From Gaiellasilicea sp963791905 (GTDB taxonomy: Bacteria > Actinomycetota > Thermoleophilia > Gaiellales > Gaiellaceae), in assembly GCA_963791905.1 (NCBI GenBank), contig CAWBTX010000004.1, forward strand, positions 248,001 through 312,000: DNA of 64,000 bases. The letters are read 5' to 3'. Below, in pieces: positions 7,654 through 16,727 of the stretch (position 1 is the stretch's first letter; every line of letters begins with the position of its first letter). Made by a program: the position numbers and the translations under genes. A model generated the notes under the pieces. The model ran no database searches. It was not told the DNA's origin and saw only the letters and a program-made list of their open reading frames with translations.

Positions 7654-8211
7654 CTAAGCGGTGCTCGTCGCGGGGGACTTCGTCTCGAGCGCGTGGAGCT
7701 CCTTGGCTTCCTCTGCGGACACCAGCCCGATCTCGATCAGGTCGAGCGGACTGATGAAGCCGTCGCTGATGCGGAATCCTCCCGCGCGCACGATGGCATC
7801 TCGGAGGGGAACCGCCCAGTGGTGCTCGAGCAACAGGAGCGCGGCGGCCGAGTCGTTGGGGATTTCCTCGAGAACGTCCCAGGCGTCCTCGTCCGAGAAC
7901 GCGTGCAGGCCGTGCTCGGCGGCGTCCTCGGCGCCTGCACGAGCGCCTGCCTCCATGCCTTCCTCGCCCTCGATGCCGAGGCCGATGAGGGCACCGACCG
8001 TGCTGCCGACCTCGATTGCCTCCTCGTCGGTGAGGTTGCTCAGGTGCGCGACCTCGATTTCCCCGGCTTCGTCCTTATGGACTGCGAGGGCGTCGATCAC
8101 TCGTACGGTGTCGCTCTCTTTCAATCGCTCCAGCTCCGCGATGATCTCCCCGTGAAACTCGGGATGAGCGAAGCCCAGCACAATGAGCTGAACGGGTCCT
8201 ATAGCCATCAC
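7654..8211 (-). CDS. DUF6325/DUF1269-like protein
   Basis: 185 residues, starting GPVQLIVLGFAHPEFHGEI. It shares its plan with the 145-residue DUF6325 protein at 21489-21926 but carries an extra glycine-rich GSTVGALIGLGIEG segment that looks like a glycine-zipper helix, as in DUF1269. Known relatives are uncharacterised and usually sit beside SHOCT proteins, as here. It belongs to a minus-strand run with the 84- and 58-residue genes upstream. Confidence 0.85.
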   Translation of the reverse strand: MMAIGPVQLIVLGFAHPEFHGEIIAELERLKESDTVRVIDALAVHKDEAGEIEVAHLSNLTDEEAIEVGSTVGALIGLGIEGEEGMEAGARAGAEDAAEHGLHAFSDEDAWDVLEEIPNDSAAALLLLEHHWAVPLRDAIVRAGGFRISDGFISPLDLIEIGLVSAEEAKELHALETKSPATSTA

Positions 8212-8227
8212 ATCTCCTCTCTCATAG

Positions 8228-8482
8228 CTACGACTGTGCGTCGGCCGGGTTCACGCTGACGATCTCGACGCCGAGGTTGGTCAGCCAGCTCAACACACCC
8301 TGGAGCTGCGCTTGATCGACGAGGTCCCCGGCCAGCACGGATTCCTCACCGACGACCTCGAAAGTCATTCCTTCCAGTGGTCCCACGAGCGGCTCGCCGA
8401 GCTCGCCGCGAATCACAATCCGGTAAGGAACGCGGTCTTGCCCGCTGCGGCCGGCGTAGTGCTTTGGCATGGGTCGCTGCAC
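8228..8482 (-). CDS. Conserved small hypothetical protein
   Basis: 84 residues (80 from the internal ATG at 8470). The core YRIVIRGELGEPLVGPLEGMTFEV followed by a C-terminal LSWLTNLGVEIVSV looks like a compact beta-alpha fold. I know similar unnamed actinobacterial proteins but no function. It lies 16 bp upstream of the DUF6325-like gene and just downstream of the 58-residue membrane protein, within one likely operon. Confidence 0.75.
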   Translation of the reverse strand: MQRPMPKHYAGRSGQDRVPYRIVIRGELGEPLVGPLEGMTFEVVGEESVLAGDLVDQAQLQGVLSWLTNLGVEIVSVNPADAQS

Positions 8483-8495
8483 TCGATCGGCAGAC

Positions 8496-8672
8496 CTAGC
8501 TGACGCGTCGCTGGTCGCGTTTTCGCGGGGCCGCGGCTCTCGGCGCTGACGCGCGTGAGCGCGCTACCTCGCGCGCCGGCGTCGCCTTGAACCAGGTGAC
8601 GGTCACGAATGCGACCAGCGCCCCCGTCGCCGCAAGGCATGAATGCACGACCGTTTCCCACAACGATTCCAT
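8496..8672 (-). CDS. 58-residue single-pass membrane protein
   Basis: A short frame with a strong ribosome-binding site (AAAGGAGGCCGATG). The product starts MESLWETVV, has one hydrophobic helix (CLAATGALVAFVTVTWF) and ends in a basic tail. It resembles in plan the 62-residue protein at 18670-18858 (MEWFWATVV, then one helix ending WFK). Both have an A site 80-90 bp upstream. The function is unknown. Confidence 0.65.
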   Translation of the reverse strand: MESLWETVVHSCLAATGALVAFVTVTWFKATPAREVARSRASAPRAAAPRKRDQRRVS

Positions 8673-8697
8673 CGGCCTCCTTTCGGTGCCAGGCGGG

Positions 8698-8728
8698 TCT
8701 CCTAGGGAGAGTCCTGCAATCTCCTAGG
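8698..8728. repeat. Two TCTCCTAGG direct repeats, 22 bp apart
   Basis: Identical 9-mers at 8698-8706 and 8720-8728, start to start 22 bp, about two helical turns, with another CCTAGG at 8773-8778. They flank the A site in the divergent promoter of the small-protein operon and the sulfatase fusion gene. CTAG is normally scarce in high-GC genomes. Confidence 0.5.
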
Positions 8729-8751
8729 TCGCACACCACCCGCACCTCGAC

Positions 8752-8765
8752 TTCACCCGGGTGAA
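8752..8765. promoter_or_regulatory. A site (perfect)
   Basis: TTCACCCGGGTGAA between divergent genes, 80 bp from the start at 8672 (minus) and 101 bp from the start at 8866 (plus). It probably serves both promoters. Confidence 0.75.
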
Positions 8766-8865
8766 GTCGGGACCTAGGCGATGTTCGGTGAACGCCTCTT
8801 TGCCATGTTCGGGGAGCACGGCACACGCGAGCCGCGATAGCGGTCGGAATCGAAGGAGACCCCTG

Positions 8866-11769
8866 ATGGCTGAGACACCCACCGACGTCCTCGTTGCCGG
8901 TTACCAGGACATCGACCAGGCGACGAAGGACTTCGAGGCGCTGGTAGCGCTCGTCAAGGAGAAGAAGGTCTCGATCGAGGGCGTGATTCTCGTCACGCAT
9001 GCGGAGGATGGCAGCGTCGCGGTGCAGCGGACCGGCGACAACCTCGGCCGCAAGGGAACGGGCTGGGGCGGCGGGGTCGGGCTCGCGGTGGGCTTGTTCG
9101 CGCCGCCGATGCTCGCCTCGGTCGCCGTCGGGGCGGTCGCGGGAAGGGTGATGGGCAGGTTCGCCGGCAACAAGGTCAACAAGGAGCTTCACGAGAAGAT
9201 CGGCGAGAACCTGCCGCCGGGGTCGGCGGGGATCATCGCGATCTTCGACGACGAGCAGCGGCTCGGTGTCGAGCAGGCGCTCGCGGGCGCGCTGCTTCGG
9301 TCGGTCGTCCAGGGCGACAAGAAGGGCATGGGCGCATTGAAGGAGTCGCTCGGCGAGGCGATGGGGAAGTTCAGCCCGGACCGCACGGTGCTGCCGATCC
9401 CCGACCCGAACTTCGGCGGCACGATCGGGCGAACGCTCGACGCGTCCGTCGCCGACTGGACGATCAACCTGACGCCGTCGCCGCCGGAGGGCGCGCCGAA
9501 CGTGTTGCTCGTGCTGATCGACGACGCCGGCTTCGGGAACCCGTCGACGTTCGGCGGGCCGGTCTCGACGCCGGCGATGACGCGGGTCGCCGATCAGGGC
9601 CTCAGGTACAACCGCTTCCACGTCGTCGCCATTTGCTCGCCGACGCGTGCCGCTCTGCTGACGGGCCGCAACCACCACACGGTCGGCTTCGGGTCGATCG
9701 GCGAGCTTCCGGGCCCGTTCCCCGGCTACTGCGCGAGCGTGCCGAAGGACTGCGCTCCGTTCGTCCGGGCGCTTCAGGGAAACGGCTACTCGACCGCCGG
9801 GTTCGGCAAGTGGCACCTGACTCCCGATCATGTCCAGGGTGCAGCGGGGCCGTTCGACCGCTGGCCGAACGCGTGGGGATTCGATCGCTTCCGGGGGATC
9901 CTCGGCGGCGAGGCGGGCCAGTACGACCCGCTGATCACGCAGGACAACACGACGATCGGCGTCCCCGAGGGCAAGGACGGTAAGGAGTACTACTGGCCGG
10001 ACGACATCACCGATCAGGCGGTGCGCTGGCTGCACGAGGTGCGTGCCCAGAACCAGGAGAAGCCATGGTTCGTCTACTACTCGACCGGGTGCTCGCACGC
10101 GCCGCACCAGGTCGCGGTCGAGTGGAGCGAGAAGTACCGCGGCAAGTTCGACCAGGGCTGGGACGTTCTGCGCGAGGAGACCTTCGAACGGCAGAAGGCG
10201 CTGGGCGTGATCCCGCCCGACGCAGAGCTGACGCCAAGACCGGACGAGCTGCCGGCCTGGGACTCTCTCTCGGACAGTGAGAGGACGCTGTACGCGCGGC
10301 AGATGGAGGTCTATGCCGGCTTCCAGGAGAACACCGACTGGAACGTCGGCCGCCTGCTCGACGCAGTCGAGGAGATGGGCGAGCTCGACAACACGCTCGT
10401 CATCTACATCTTCGGGGACAACGGCGCGAGCACAGAGGGAACGCTGACCGGCTCCTTCAACGAGCTGACGATGCAGAACGGGATCGCGCTGACACCGGAG
10501 CAGCAGCTCTCGCTGATCGGGCAGTACGGCGGGCTCGACGCCTGGGGCACCGACGCGTTCGCGCCCCACTACGCGGCCGCCTGGGCGTGGGCCGGGAATG
10601 CCCCGTTCCAGTGGGGCAAGCAGGTCGCCTCCCACCTCGGCGGCTCGCGCAACGGCACGGTCATCTCCTGGCCGGAGCGGATCAAGGACGCCGGCGGGTT
10701 GCGCACCCAGTTCACTCACGTCATCGACGTCGGGCCGACGATCCTGGAAGCCGCCGGTATCCCCCAGCCCTCGGTCGTGGACGGGATTGCCCAGAAGCCG
10801 ATGGAGGGGACGAGCTTCCTCTACAGCTTCGAGGACGGGAATGCGCCGGAGCGCCACACCGTGCAGTACTTCGAGGCCGTCGGCAACAGGGCGATCTACA
10901 AGGACGGCTGGTGGGCCGCCTGCAAGCTCGACCGCATCCCGTGGGACCTTTCGCCGGCGACGATGGCGAGGTTCGCGCCCGGAACATACGACCCGGAGCA
11001 GGACACGTGGGAGCTGTACTACCTGCCCGACGACTTCAGCCAGGCGAACGACCTCGCTGCGGAGAACCCGGAGAAGCTCGCCGAGCTCAAGGAGCTCTTC
11101 TGGGAGGAGGCCGAGAAGCACAACGTGCTGCCCCTACTGGCTGCGTTCTCGGTCTTCTTCGGGAACCTGCCGCCGATGCCGACGATCACAACCCAGACGT
11201 TCTACGGCGACGTGCAGAACATCGCCTCCGGAATGATCCCGCGCGTCTACGGCCGCTCCTACGCGATCGAGGCGGAGCTCACGGTGCCGGCACAGGGCGC
11301 CGAGGGCGTGATCGTCGCCGAGGCGGACGAGATGGGCGGCTTCTCGCTCTGGGTCGACGAGAACGGCCTGCTGCACCACAGCTACTCGATGATGGGCGTC
11401 GAGCGGAGCGAGCAGGTCTCGACCGAGCCGATCCCGACCGGGGACGTCACCGTCCGCATGCAGTTCGACGCCGACCGCCAAGAACGCTCGGCCGGCGGAA
11501 CGGTCTACCTGTACGCGAACGACGAGGAGATCGGCGAAGGGCGGATCGAGAAGACGGTCGCCGTCCGCTTCTCCGGTTACGCCGGCATGGACATCGGGCG
11601 CGACAACGGCCTGCCCGTCGACCGCCAGTACGCGGACAAGTCACCGTACCCATTCACCGGAACCGTGAAGAAGGTCGTCTACGACCTCAAGCCGGGGACC
11701 CACGAGGACGAGAAGGCGCTGCACGAGGAGGGGGCGCACGTCGCCGCAGCCCACGCGGTCAGCGCTTAG
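8866..11769 (+). CDS. DUF1269-like/arylsulfatase fusion protein
   Basis: 967 residues, start chosen by GAAGGAGACCCCTGATG. Residues 1-180 resemble DUF1269: a ferredoxin-like start and a glycine-rich hydrophobic hairpin near 66-102. The rest is a type I sulfatase. Metal-binding residues are seen in LVLIDDAGFGNP, and the active-site motif CSPTRAALLTGR has Cys257 for conversion to formylglycine. FGKWHLTP and FGDNGAS are further conserved blocks. A C-terminal beta-rich domain follows. The protein hydrolyses a sulfate (or phosphonate) ester of unknown kind and is perhaps tethered to the membrane. A paralog without the N-terminal domain is at 46019. No formylglycine-generating enzyme gene is seen here. 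The fusion is unusual. Confidence 0.9.
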   Translation: MAETPTDVLVAGYQDIDQATKDFEALVALVKEKKVSIEGVILVTHAEDGSVAVQRTGDNLGRKGTGWGGGVGLAVGLFAPPMLASVAVGAVAGRVMGRFAGNKVNKELHEKIGENLPPGSAGIIAIFDDEQRLGVEQALAGALLRSVVQGDKKGMGALKESLGEAMGKFSPDRTVLPIPDPNFGGTIGRTLDASVADWTINLTPSPPEGAPNVLLVLIDDAGFGNPSTFGGPVSTPAMTRVADQGLRYNRFHVVAICSPTRAALLTGRNHHTVGFGSIGELPGPFPGYCASVPKDCAPFVRALQGNGYSTAGFGKWHLTPDHVQGAAGPFDRWPNAWGFDRFRGILGGEAGQYDPLITQDNTTIGVPEGKDGKEYYWPDDITDQAVRWLHEVRAQNQEKPWFVYYSTGCSHAPHQVAVEWSEKYRGKFDQGWDVLREETFERQKALGVIPPDAELTPRPDELPAWDSLSDSERTLYARQMEVYAGFQENTDWNVGRLLDAVEEMGELDNTLVIYIFGDNGASTEGTLTGSFNELTMQNGIALTPEQQLSLIGQYGGLDAWGTDAFAPHYAAAWAWAGNAPFQWGKQVASHLGGSRNGTVISWPERIKDAGGLRTQFTHVIDVGPTILEAAGIPQPSVVDGIAQKPMEGTSFLYSFEDGNAPERHTVQYFEAVGNRAIYKDGWWAACKLDRIPWDLSPATMARFAPGTYDPEQDTWELYYLPDDFSQANDLAAENPEKLAELKELFWEEAEKHNVLPLLAAFSVFFGNLPPMPTITTQTFYGDVQNIASGMIPRVYGRSYAIEAELTVPAQGAEGVIVAEADEMGGFSLWVDENGLLHHSYSMMGVERSEQVSTEPIPTGDVTVRMQFDADRQERSAGGTVYLYANDEEIGEGRIEKTVAVRFSGYAGMDIGRDNGLPVDRQYADKSPYPFTGTVKKVVYDLKPGTHEDEKALHEEGAHVAAAHAVSA

Positions 11770-11845
11770 GCGGCGGCTCTCGACAAGCCCTGCCGAAGGC
11801 TCCCGGCCCAGACGTGAGGACACGATCGAAGCACAGGAGGTTCCC

Positions 11846-12484
11846 ATGACCCGAGCGCCGAAAATCGACGAGACCGCCCGACGGGACGTCCTGCTCTTGA
11901 CACTCGCGGCTCTGTGCAGCTGGGTGCTGGCCAAGCTCCTGTTGCCCGCCGACGTCGAGGTGGCGATCATTCCAACACTCGGCGCTCTGGCCGTGAGGCA
12001 CTTCAGACACGGCGAGCAGGAGGAGCACGAGCCGAAGCATCCGGCCGTGAAATTCCTCGTGGCGGCTTGGAACGACGGCGACTTCATCGGGGCTGAGAAG
12101 CACGTCGCGCCGGAGTGTGACGTCTTCATGAACGGCTTCGCTCCCGACCTTGGTCCCAACGAAAGTGGCCCTGCCATGGCTGAGGAAAGCATCGGGTACT
12201 GGCGTTCGATCGTGCCCGACATCAGGATGGAGCTCTCGCAGGAGATCCGCGCGAAGGACCAGATCGCGATCGAGTGGGTACTCACGGGCACGCACACGGG
12301 CGAGCAGCGGTCCGATCTGCCGGCGAGCGGCAATGCGATCGAGGTCTTTGGCTCCACGTTTCTGAAGCTCGACGACGACAAGATCGTCGAGGCGTGGTCG
12401 GTCTTCGACTCGCTTGCCCTCGCAGTCCAGACCGGGACCGCCGAGGAGCCGGCCTGGTGGCCGGCGCGCCGCGAGGCCTCGTAG
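11846..12484 (+). CDS. Membrane-anchored SnoaL-like protein
   Basis: 212 residues; ribosome-binding site CAGGAGG before the ATG. Residues 12-55 form one or two hydrophobic helices. The rest is a SnoaL/ester-cyclase-like NTF2 domain (VKFLVAAWNDGDF, WVLTGTHTGEQ, VEAWSVFDSLAL). Soluble SnoaL-like proteins are common; a membrane-anchored one is less so. It follows the sulfatase by 76 bp and is probably read from the same promoter. Confidence 0.8.
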   Translation: MTRAPKIDETARRDVLLLTLAALCSWVLAKLLLPADVEVAIIPTLGALAVRHFRHGEQEEHEPKHPAVKFLVAAWNDGDFIGAEKHVAPECDVFMNGFAPDLGPNESGPAMAEESIGYWRSIVPDIRMELSQEIRAKDQIAIEWVLTGTHTGEQRSDLPASGNAIEVFGSTFLKLDDDKIVEAWSVFDSLALAVQTGTAEEPAWWPARREAS

Positions 12485-12530
12485 GACGCGGGGCGCAGGG
12501 CCGCCTCTCGGACCTCGCTAGGCCCGTGAC

Positions 12531-14306
12531 GTGATGCGCGATGACTCCTATGCCGCGCTGACCTCGTACGCTCGCTCGCTCGTTCCAGGGTCGCTGGCCG
12601 AGGCAGCGCCGGGACTGGCGGCGCTGTTGCGCTATCCGCGCTCGTACCTCCGATCCGATCTCGTGGCGGGAGCAACCGTCGGCGCGGTCGCGGTGCCCTC
12701 GTCGCTCGCGATGGCGGAGCTGGCCGGGATGCCGGTCGTCTACGGACTCTACGGGACCTTCCTGCCCCTCGCGATCTACGCGCTGCTCGGGACGTCGCGG
12801 CAGCACGTGATCGGGCCAGACTCGACGCTCGCGGCGATGACGGCGGTGACGGTGGCGCCGATGGCGATGGTCGGAGGGGAGACCGACCCGGCGCTCTATG
12901 TGGCGCTCGCAGCGGCGCTGGCGCTGGCGATAGGTCTCCTGCTCTTCCTTGCAGGCGCGCTCCGGTTGGGGTTCGTGGCGGACTTCTTCGGCAAGCCGGT
13001 GCTGCTCGGCTACATCAACGGGGTCGCGCTGATAGTGATCTCGTCCCAGCTAGGCAAGCTGCTCGGTATCAGCGTCGACGCGGACGACTTCTTCGCAATC
13101 GTGTCGGAGGTCTTGTCGGAGCTCGGCGACGCGAACGGGGCGACAGTGCTCCTGAGCGCGGGGCTGCTGTCAGCGGCGATCGCGGCTCGGCGCGTCCTTC
13201 CCGTCCTGCCCGCGTCACTCGTGGTGCTCGCACTCGCACTCGTGATCGCGGCGCTCGTCGACCTCGAGGACCGCGAGATCGCCGTCGTCGGCGAGGTCGA
13301 GGGGGGCCTGCCCTCGTTCGGGCTGCCGGGGGTCGGAGCAAGCGCCTTCCTCGATCTCTTGCTTCCCGCGGCGGCATTCTCGCTCGTCGCCTTCGCGGAC
13401 CTCATCGCGACCGTGCGCACCTTCGCCCAGAAGCATGGCTACGAAGTCGACGCCAACCGTGAGCTGACCGCGATCGGCGGCGGCAACCTGGTCGGCGGCC
13501 TGACAGGAGCGTTTCCCGTCTCCTCCTCCAACTCCCGGTCCGCGGTCAACGACTCCGCCGGCGCGAAGTCCCAGGCTGCCGTTCTCTTCGCGGCAGCGGT
13601 CGTCGGGCTCTTCCTGCTGTTCGCGATGCCTCTGATCGAGCCGCTGCCGACGGCCGCGCTCGGAGTGATCATCGTCGTGGCCGCCGCGGGCCTGATCAAC
13701 GTCCGCTCGATCTGGCGTCTGCGGCGCGTCCGCCCGGCGGAGGTCGCGCTGGCGCTCGTCGCCTTCGGCGGGGTGCTCGTGTTCGGGGTCGTGGGCGGCG
13801 TCGTCGTCGCGATCGCGCTCTCGATCGGCGTGTTCCTCTACCGCTCGGCGCGTCCGCACGATGCCGTTCTCGGCCGCGTCGACGACGTCGACGGCTATCG
13901 GGACATCGCGCGTTGGGAGGGTGCCGAGACGTTGCCCGGGCTGCTCGTCTACCGCTTCGATGCGCCGCCGTACTTCGTCAACGCGGAGTACCTCAGACAG
14001 CGCGTGCTCGAACTGGTCGCTGCTTCGGAAGACGTCAGGTGGTTCGTGCTCAACGCCGAGGCCTGGACGTACCTGGACGCCACGGCGATCGACGTCCTGA
14101 TTCACGTCCATGACGAGCTCGAGGAGCGAGGAATCGCGCTGGTGTTCGCCCGCCTGAAGGGTCGGCAACGCGAGATCTTCGAGGAGACGGGCCTCACTGC
14201 GCGGATCGGGCCCGAGCGTTTCTTCCCCACGGTCCGGGCTGCCGTCGCGGCGTTCGAATCGCGGGAGGACGAGCCGGCGTCGACGTACGAAGTTTCACCC
14301 GGGTGA
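12531..14306 (+). CDS. SulP family anion transporter with STAS domain
   Basis: 591 residues. The N-terminal 400 residues are a SulP/SLC26 carrier (DLVAGATVGAVAVPSSLAMA and GPDSTLAAM). The C-terminal STAS domain reads VLNAEAWTYLDATAIDVL. Such proteins move sulfate, bicarbonate or other anions. Sulfate is plausible because the gene follows a sulfatase. Start is GTG 12531 or ATG 12534; no strong ribosome-binding site is seen. The stop codon lies inside the A site at 14294-14307. Confidence 0.92.
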   Translation: MMRDDSYAALTSYARSLVPGSLAEAAPGLAALLRYPRSYLRSDLVAGATVGAVAVPSSLAMAELAGMPVVYGLYGTFLPLAIYALLGTSRQHVIGPDSTLAAMTAVTVAPMAMVGGETDPALYVALAAALALAIGLLLFLAGALRLGFVADFFGKPVLLGYINGVALIVISSQLGKLLGISVDADDFFAIVSEVLSELGDANGATVLLSAGLLSAAIAARRVLPVLPASLVVLALALVIAALVDLEDREIAVVGEVEGGLPSFGLPGVGASAFLDLLLPAAAFSLVAFADLIATVRTFAQKHGYEVDANRELTAIGGGNLVGGLTGAFPVSSSNSRSAVNDSAGAKSQAAVLFAAAVVGLFLLFAMPLIEPLPTAALGVIIVVAAAGLINVRSIWRLRRVRPAEVALALVAFGGVLVFGVVGGVVVAIALSIGVFLYRSARPHDAVLGRVDDVDGYRDIARWEGAETLPGLLVYRFDAPPYFVNAEYLRQRVLELVAASEDVRWFVLNAEAWTYLDATAIDVLIHVHDELEERGIALVFARLKGRQREIFEETGLTARIGPERFFPTVRAAVAAFESREDEPASTYEVSPG

Positions 14307-14307
14307 A
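14294..14307. promoter_or_regulatory. A site (perfect, 18-bp palindrome)
   Basis: TTCACCCGGGTGAA, extended to an 18-bp perfect palindrome at 14292-14309. It overlaps the SulP stop codon and is 76 bp upstream of the lipoprotein gene at 14383. Confidence 0.75.
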
Positions 14308-14382
14308 ACACGCCTGCGGGCGATGCCGCCCACTGCGCGGGCGTGTGACAGTCGAGCCCACGACTGGAAAGGAGCGCTAAGG

Positions 14383-14829
14383 GTGACTTACGACCTGAGA
14401 CGTTCGGGGCGTCGAACGGCTGTGGTGCTAACCGTTCTTTGTGCTCTGGCGCCTGCGGCAGCCGGATGCGGTGGAGACGATACGCCCGCTGTGTGTGACG
14501 ACCTCGAGCAGCTGAGCTCTGACATGGACACCCTGCAGGAGATGGACCTGACCGCCGGGGAGGGCGCGATCGCGGACCTCGAGGCGTCGCTGGAGACGAT
14601 CACGACGGATCTCGAGACCGTCAAGACCGATGCAGAGGCGGAGCTCTCGGAGCCGATAGCCGCACTGGAGACATCGCTCGGCGAGTTGTCCACTGAGTTC
14701 GACACCGCCAAGGCTGACGACGAGCTGAGCTCGGGTGAGGCGCAGAGCCTCCTCGACTCACTCGCGGCGGTGAGCAGCTCGTGGGAGGAGCTGAAGACCG
14801 CTGCTCCCGACTGCGACCTGGACGAGTAA
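14383..14829 (+). CDS. Small acidic lipoprotein
   Basis: 148 residues from a GTG preceded by GGAAAGGAG. A signal peptide ends in a lipobox (LAPAAAGC), so the mature protein is lipid-anchored outside the membrane. The rest is acidic and helical, probably coiled coil, with one Cys soon after the anchor and one near the end. It resembles in plan the lipoprotein at 22227-22775. Function unknown. Confidence 0.8.
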   Translation: MTYDLRRSGRRTAVVLTVLCALAPAAAGCGGDDTPAVCDDLEQLSSDMDTLQEMDLTAGEGAIADLEASLETITTDLETVKTDAEAELSEPIAALETSLGELSTEFDTAKADDELSSGEAQSLLDSLAAVSSSWEELKTAAPDCDLDE

Positions 14830-14862
14830 CCGCTCAGGCGAAGCTGACGAGCGCAGAGTCCG

Positions 14863-14896
14863 GCCGTCTGCCTTCTCCGACGAGGAGGCAGGCGGC
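14863..14896. terminator. Bidirectional terminator hairpin
   Basis: An imperfect 11-12 bp stem (GCCGTCTGCCTT with GAGGCAGGCGGC) with a 10-base loop, in the 101-bp gap between the convergent lipoprotein and YihY genes. The position fits a shared terminator. Confidence 0.6.
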
Positions 14897-14930
14897 TCGG
14901 TTTCGCCGACCAGGGTCACCGAGGTGAACC

Positions 14931-15827
14931 TCATGGCGGCGTGGTCTCTTCGCCGACAGCCCCACCGCTGTGATTGCGTAACTCGTGATGGAGGGAGCTG
15001 TTGAGTACGGGCGAGGTGACGACGAGCCTCCCGGCGAAGTACATGAAGAAGAGGATCGTCGTCATGGCGCCGAGGCTCCCGTACAGCGTGGTCGACTTCT
15101 CGAGCTTCGGCACGAGGAACTCGACGATCAGCCCGTGAAGCACCTGAAAGCCGATCGCGACGAGGATCGCGCCCGGTAGCAGCGCGTGCCAGGGAGCGTC
15201 TCGGTGCGAAAGGTGAAGCGAAGCCCAGAGCCACAACGCGGCGAGTGGGGCCGTGGCGAGCGTGGCCGCGAGGAGGCGCTCGAGCGACGTCTCGTCGCGG
15301 ACCCACCACGTGAGCGCGACTGCGGCCATGAAGGCGCACAGCACGCCGGTGAACGCGAGCGAGCTCCTCAAGGGGTTGGTCCGCGGAGGGGGCTCGTCCC
15401 AGACGAGCGAGTGAATGAGCTGCACCGCTTTGGCACCGGTGTATCCCGCCCAGAGGAGGAGGGGCACGCCGATCCCGAGAAGCCACCACCAGTCGGATTC
15501 CGCGGCTCGCGCGACGTCCCCGATCACGTCGACGACGGCTGCAGGAAGACCGCCGCTGGCAAGGGCCTCCTCGGTGCTGTCCGCGTCCATGAGGCCGAGC
15601 GCGCCCCCGACGATCAACCCGAACGGCAGGAGCCACAGGAACAGCCGGTAGGCGATCCCTCCGGCGAGAACGCTTGCGGCGACGCGCCGGTTTCGTTCCG
15701 CTGCCCGGAAGGGAACCGCGAGCGACACGTGCCGCGTGCTGGCGCTTCTTGCGCTTGCAACGGCCTCCGTGAATCTGACGCGCGCGCGATCGTCGAGGCC
15801 GGGGTCGGGTGCCTCGTGCGGCTCCAC
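14931..15827 (-). CDS. YihY/virulence factor BrkB family membrane protein
   Basis: 298-residue integral membrane protein of the YihY/UPF0761 family, with six hydrophobic helices, a typical GGIAYRLFLWLLPFGL start of helix 1 and LYGSLGAMTTILFFMYFAG near the end. The function of the family is unsettled; a role as RNase BN was withdrawn. The GTG at 15827 overlaps the DedA stop by one base (TAGTG), so translation is probably coupled. Confidence 0.88.
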   Translation of the reverse strand: MEPHEAPDPGLDDRARVRFTEAVASARSASTRHVSLAVPFRAAERNRRVAASVLAGGIAYRLFLWLLPFGLIVGGALGLMDADSTEEALASGGLPAAVVDVIGDVARAAESDWWWLLGIGVPLLLWAGYTGAKAVQLIHSLVWDEPPPRTNPLRSSLAFTGVLCAFMAAVALTWWVRDETSLERLLAATLATAPLAALWLWASLHLSHRDAPWHALLPGAILVAIGFQVLHGLIVEFLVPKLEKSTTLYGSLGAMTTILFFMYFAGRLVVTSPVLNSSLHHELRNHSGGAVGEETTPP

Positions 15828-16603
15828 TACTCGTCCGATGCGGCGGAGCTCGGCCGGACCGCACCCTCGGCGCTCACACCGGCCGGGTCGACACCCTTCG
15901 CCCCTTTTCTCCTCCGCCGATCGACGAGGAAGATCGCTGCGAGCGCGGCGGAGGTGATGAGCGAGGAGACGACGAGCGACGCGAGCGGGAAGCCGGAGAG
16001 CGTGGTCGCGACGTTGTAGGCCAACGAGCACGTGTAGACCGACCAGAGAGTTCCGCCCAAGACCGACCACGGGAGGAAGCGGCGGTAGGGAAGGCTGGAG
16101 AGCCCCAAGGTCGCGTTCACGGCGAAGCGCATCCCCGGCACGTACCGGCCGGCGACGATCATCAGTCCGGGGGATCGATCAAGGGCGTCCCAGGCGGCGC
16201 GTACCTTGCGATTTTCCAGCGCCTTGTCGAGTTGGCCCTGCACTCTGGCGGCGCTCTTGCGGGCGATCCAGAAGAGCGACGAGTCCCCGACGATCGCGCC
16301 GAGCGCTCCAGCGAGGATGACGAGCTCGAGCTCGAGGTCTCCCTGTGCGGCGAGCGTCGACGCGGCGCTGAGCGTCGTCTCGCCGGGAAAGATCGGGATG
16401 ACCGCATCCAGCCAGACGAGTCCGAAGCACAGGACATAGGCCCACTCCTCCGGCGCCTCGGCGAGCCACTCGGCAATGTCCCCATCCTCGAGGAGCTGGA
16501 GCAGGACGATCACGACCAGGAGGAGCGCGAATCCACCGACGACGATGGCGCCGAGGTGCCGCCTCCAGAACGGCACCTGCTCCTCGAGATCGACCGCGGT
16601 CAT
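15827..16603 (-). CDS. DedA family membrane protein
   Basis: 258 residues. Conserved DedA/VTT blocks are present: IPIFPGETTLSAAS, GDSSLFWIARK and GRYVPGMRFAV. DedA proteins help recycle undecaprenyl phosphate or scramble lipids and support membrane potential homeostasis. First gene of a two-gene operon with yihY. A site 16714-16727 is 111 bp upstream. Confidence 0.9.
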   Translation of the reverse strand: MTAVDLEEQVPFWRRHLGAIVVGGFALLLVVIVLLQLLEDGDIAEWLAEAPEEWAYVLCFGLVWLDAVIPIFPGETTLSAASTLAAQGDLELELVILAGALGAIVGDSSLFWIARKSAARVQGQLDKALENRKVRAAWDALDRSPGLMIVAGRYVPGMRFAVNATLGLSSLPYRRFLPWSVLGGTLWSVYTCSLAYNVATTLSGFPLASLVVSSLITSAALAAIFLVDRRRRKGAKGVDPAGVSAEGAVRPSSAASDE

Positions 16604-16713
16604 CGTGCTCCTGTCTCAGCCGGACGGGTCGACCAGACGCCGACGCACGCCATTGGCGCATCGCGAGCGATGCTAGAAGCGGTGGCGCGACCGTTCATCG
16701 CCCAGGCCCGCCG

Positions 16714-16727
16714 TTCACCCGGGTGAA
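16714..16727. promoter_or_regulatory. A site (perfect, 16-bp palindrome)
   Basis: TTCACCCGGGTGAA extended to 16 bp (16713-16728). It sits midway between divergent genes, 111 bp from the starts at both 16603 and 16838. Confidence 0.75.

Noticed and set aside
8779..8838. 19-codon plus-strand frame before the sulfatase (starts MFGERLFAMFGEH)
   Set aside because: No ribosome-binding site and no supporting feature; could be a leader peptide but cannot be supported.
8413..11121. 902-codon minus-strand frame over the sulfatase fusion
   Set aside because: Antisense of a well conserved sulfatase; composition typical of a GC shadow.
14914..14930. A-like palindrome GGTCACCGAGGTGAACC
   Set aside because: The centre differs (CGAG for CCGG), it lies in a convergent gap next to a terminator hairpin, and no start codon follows.
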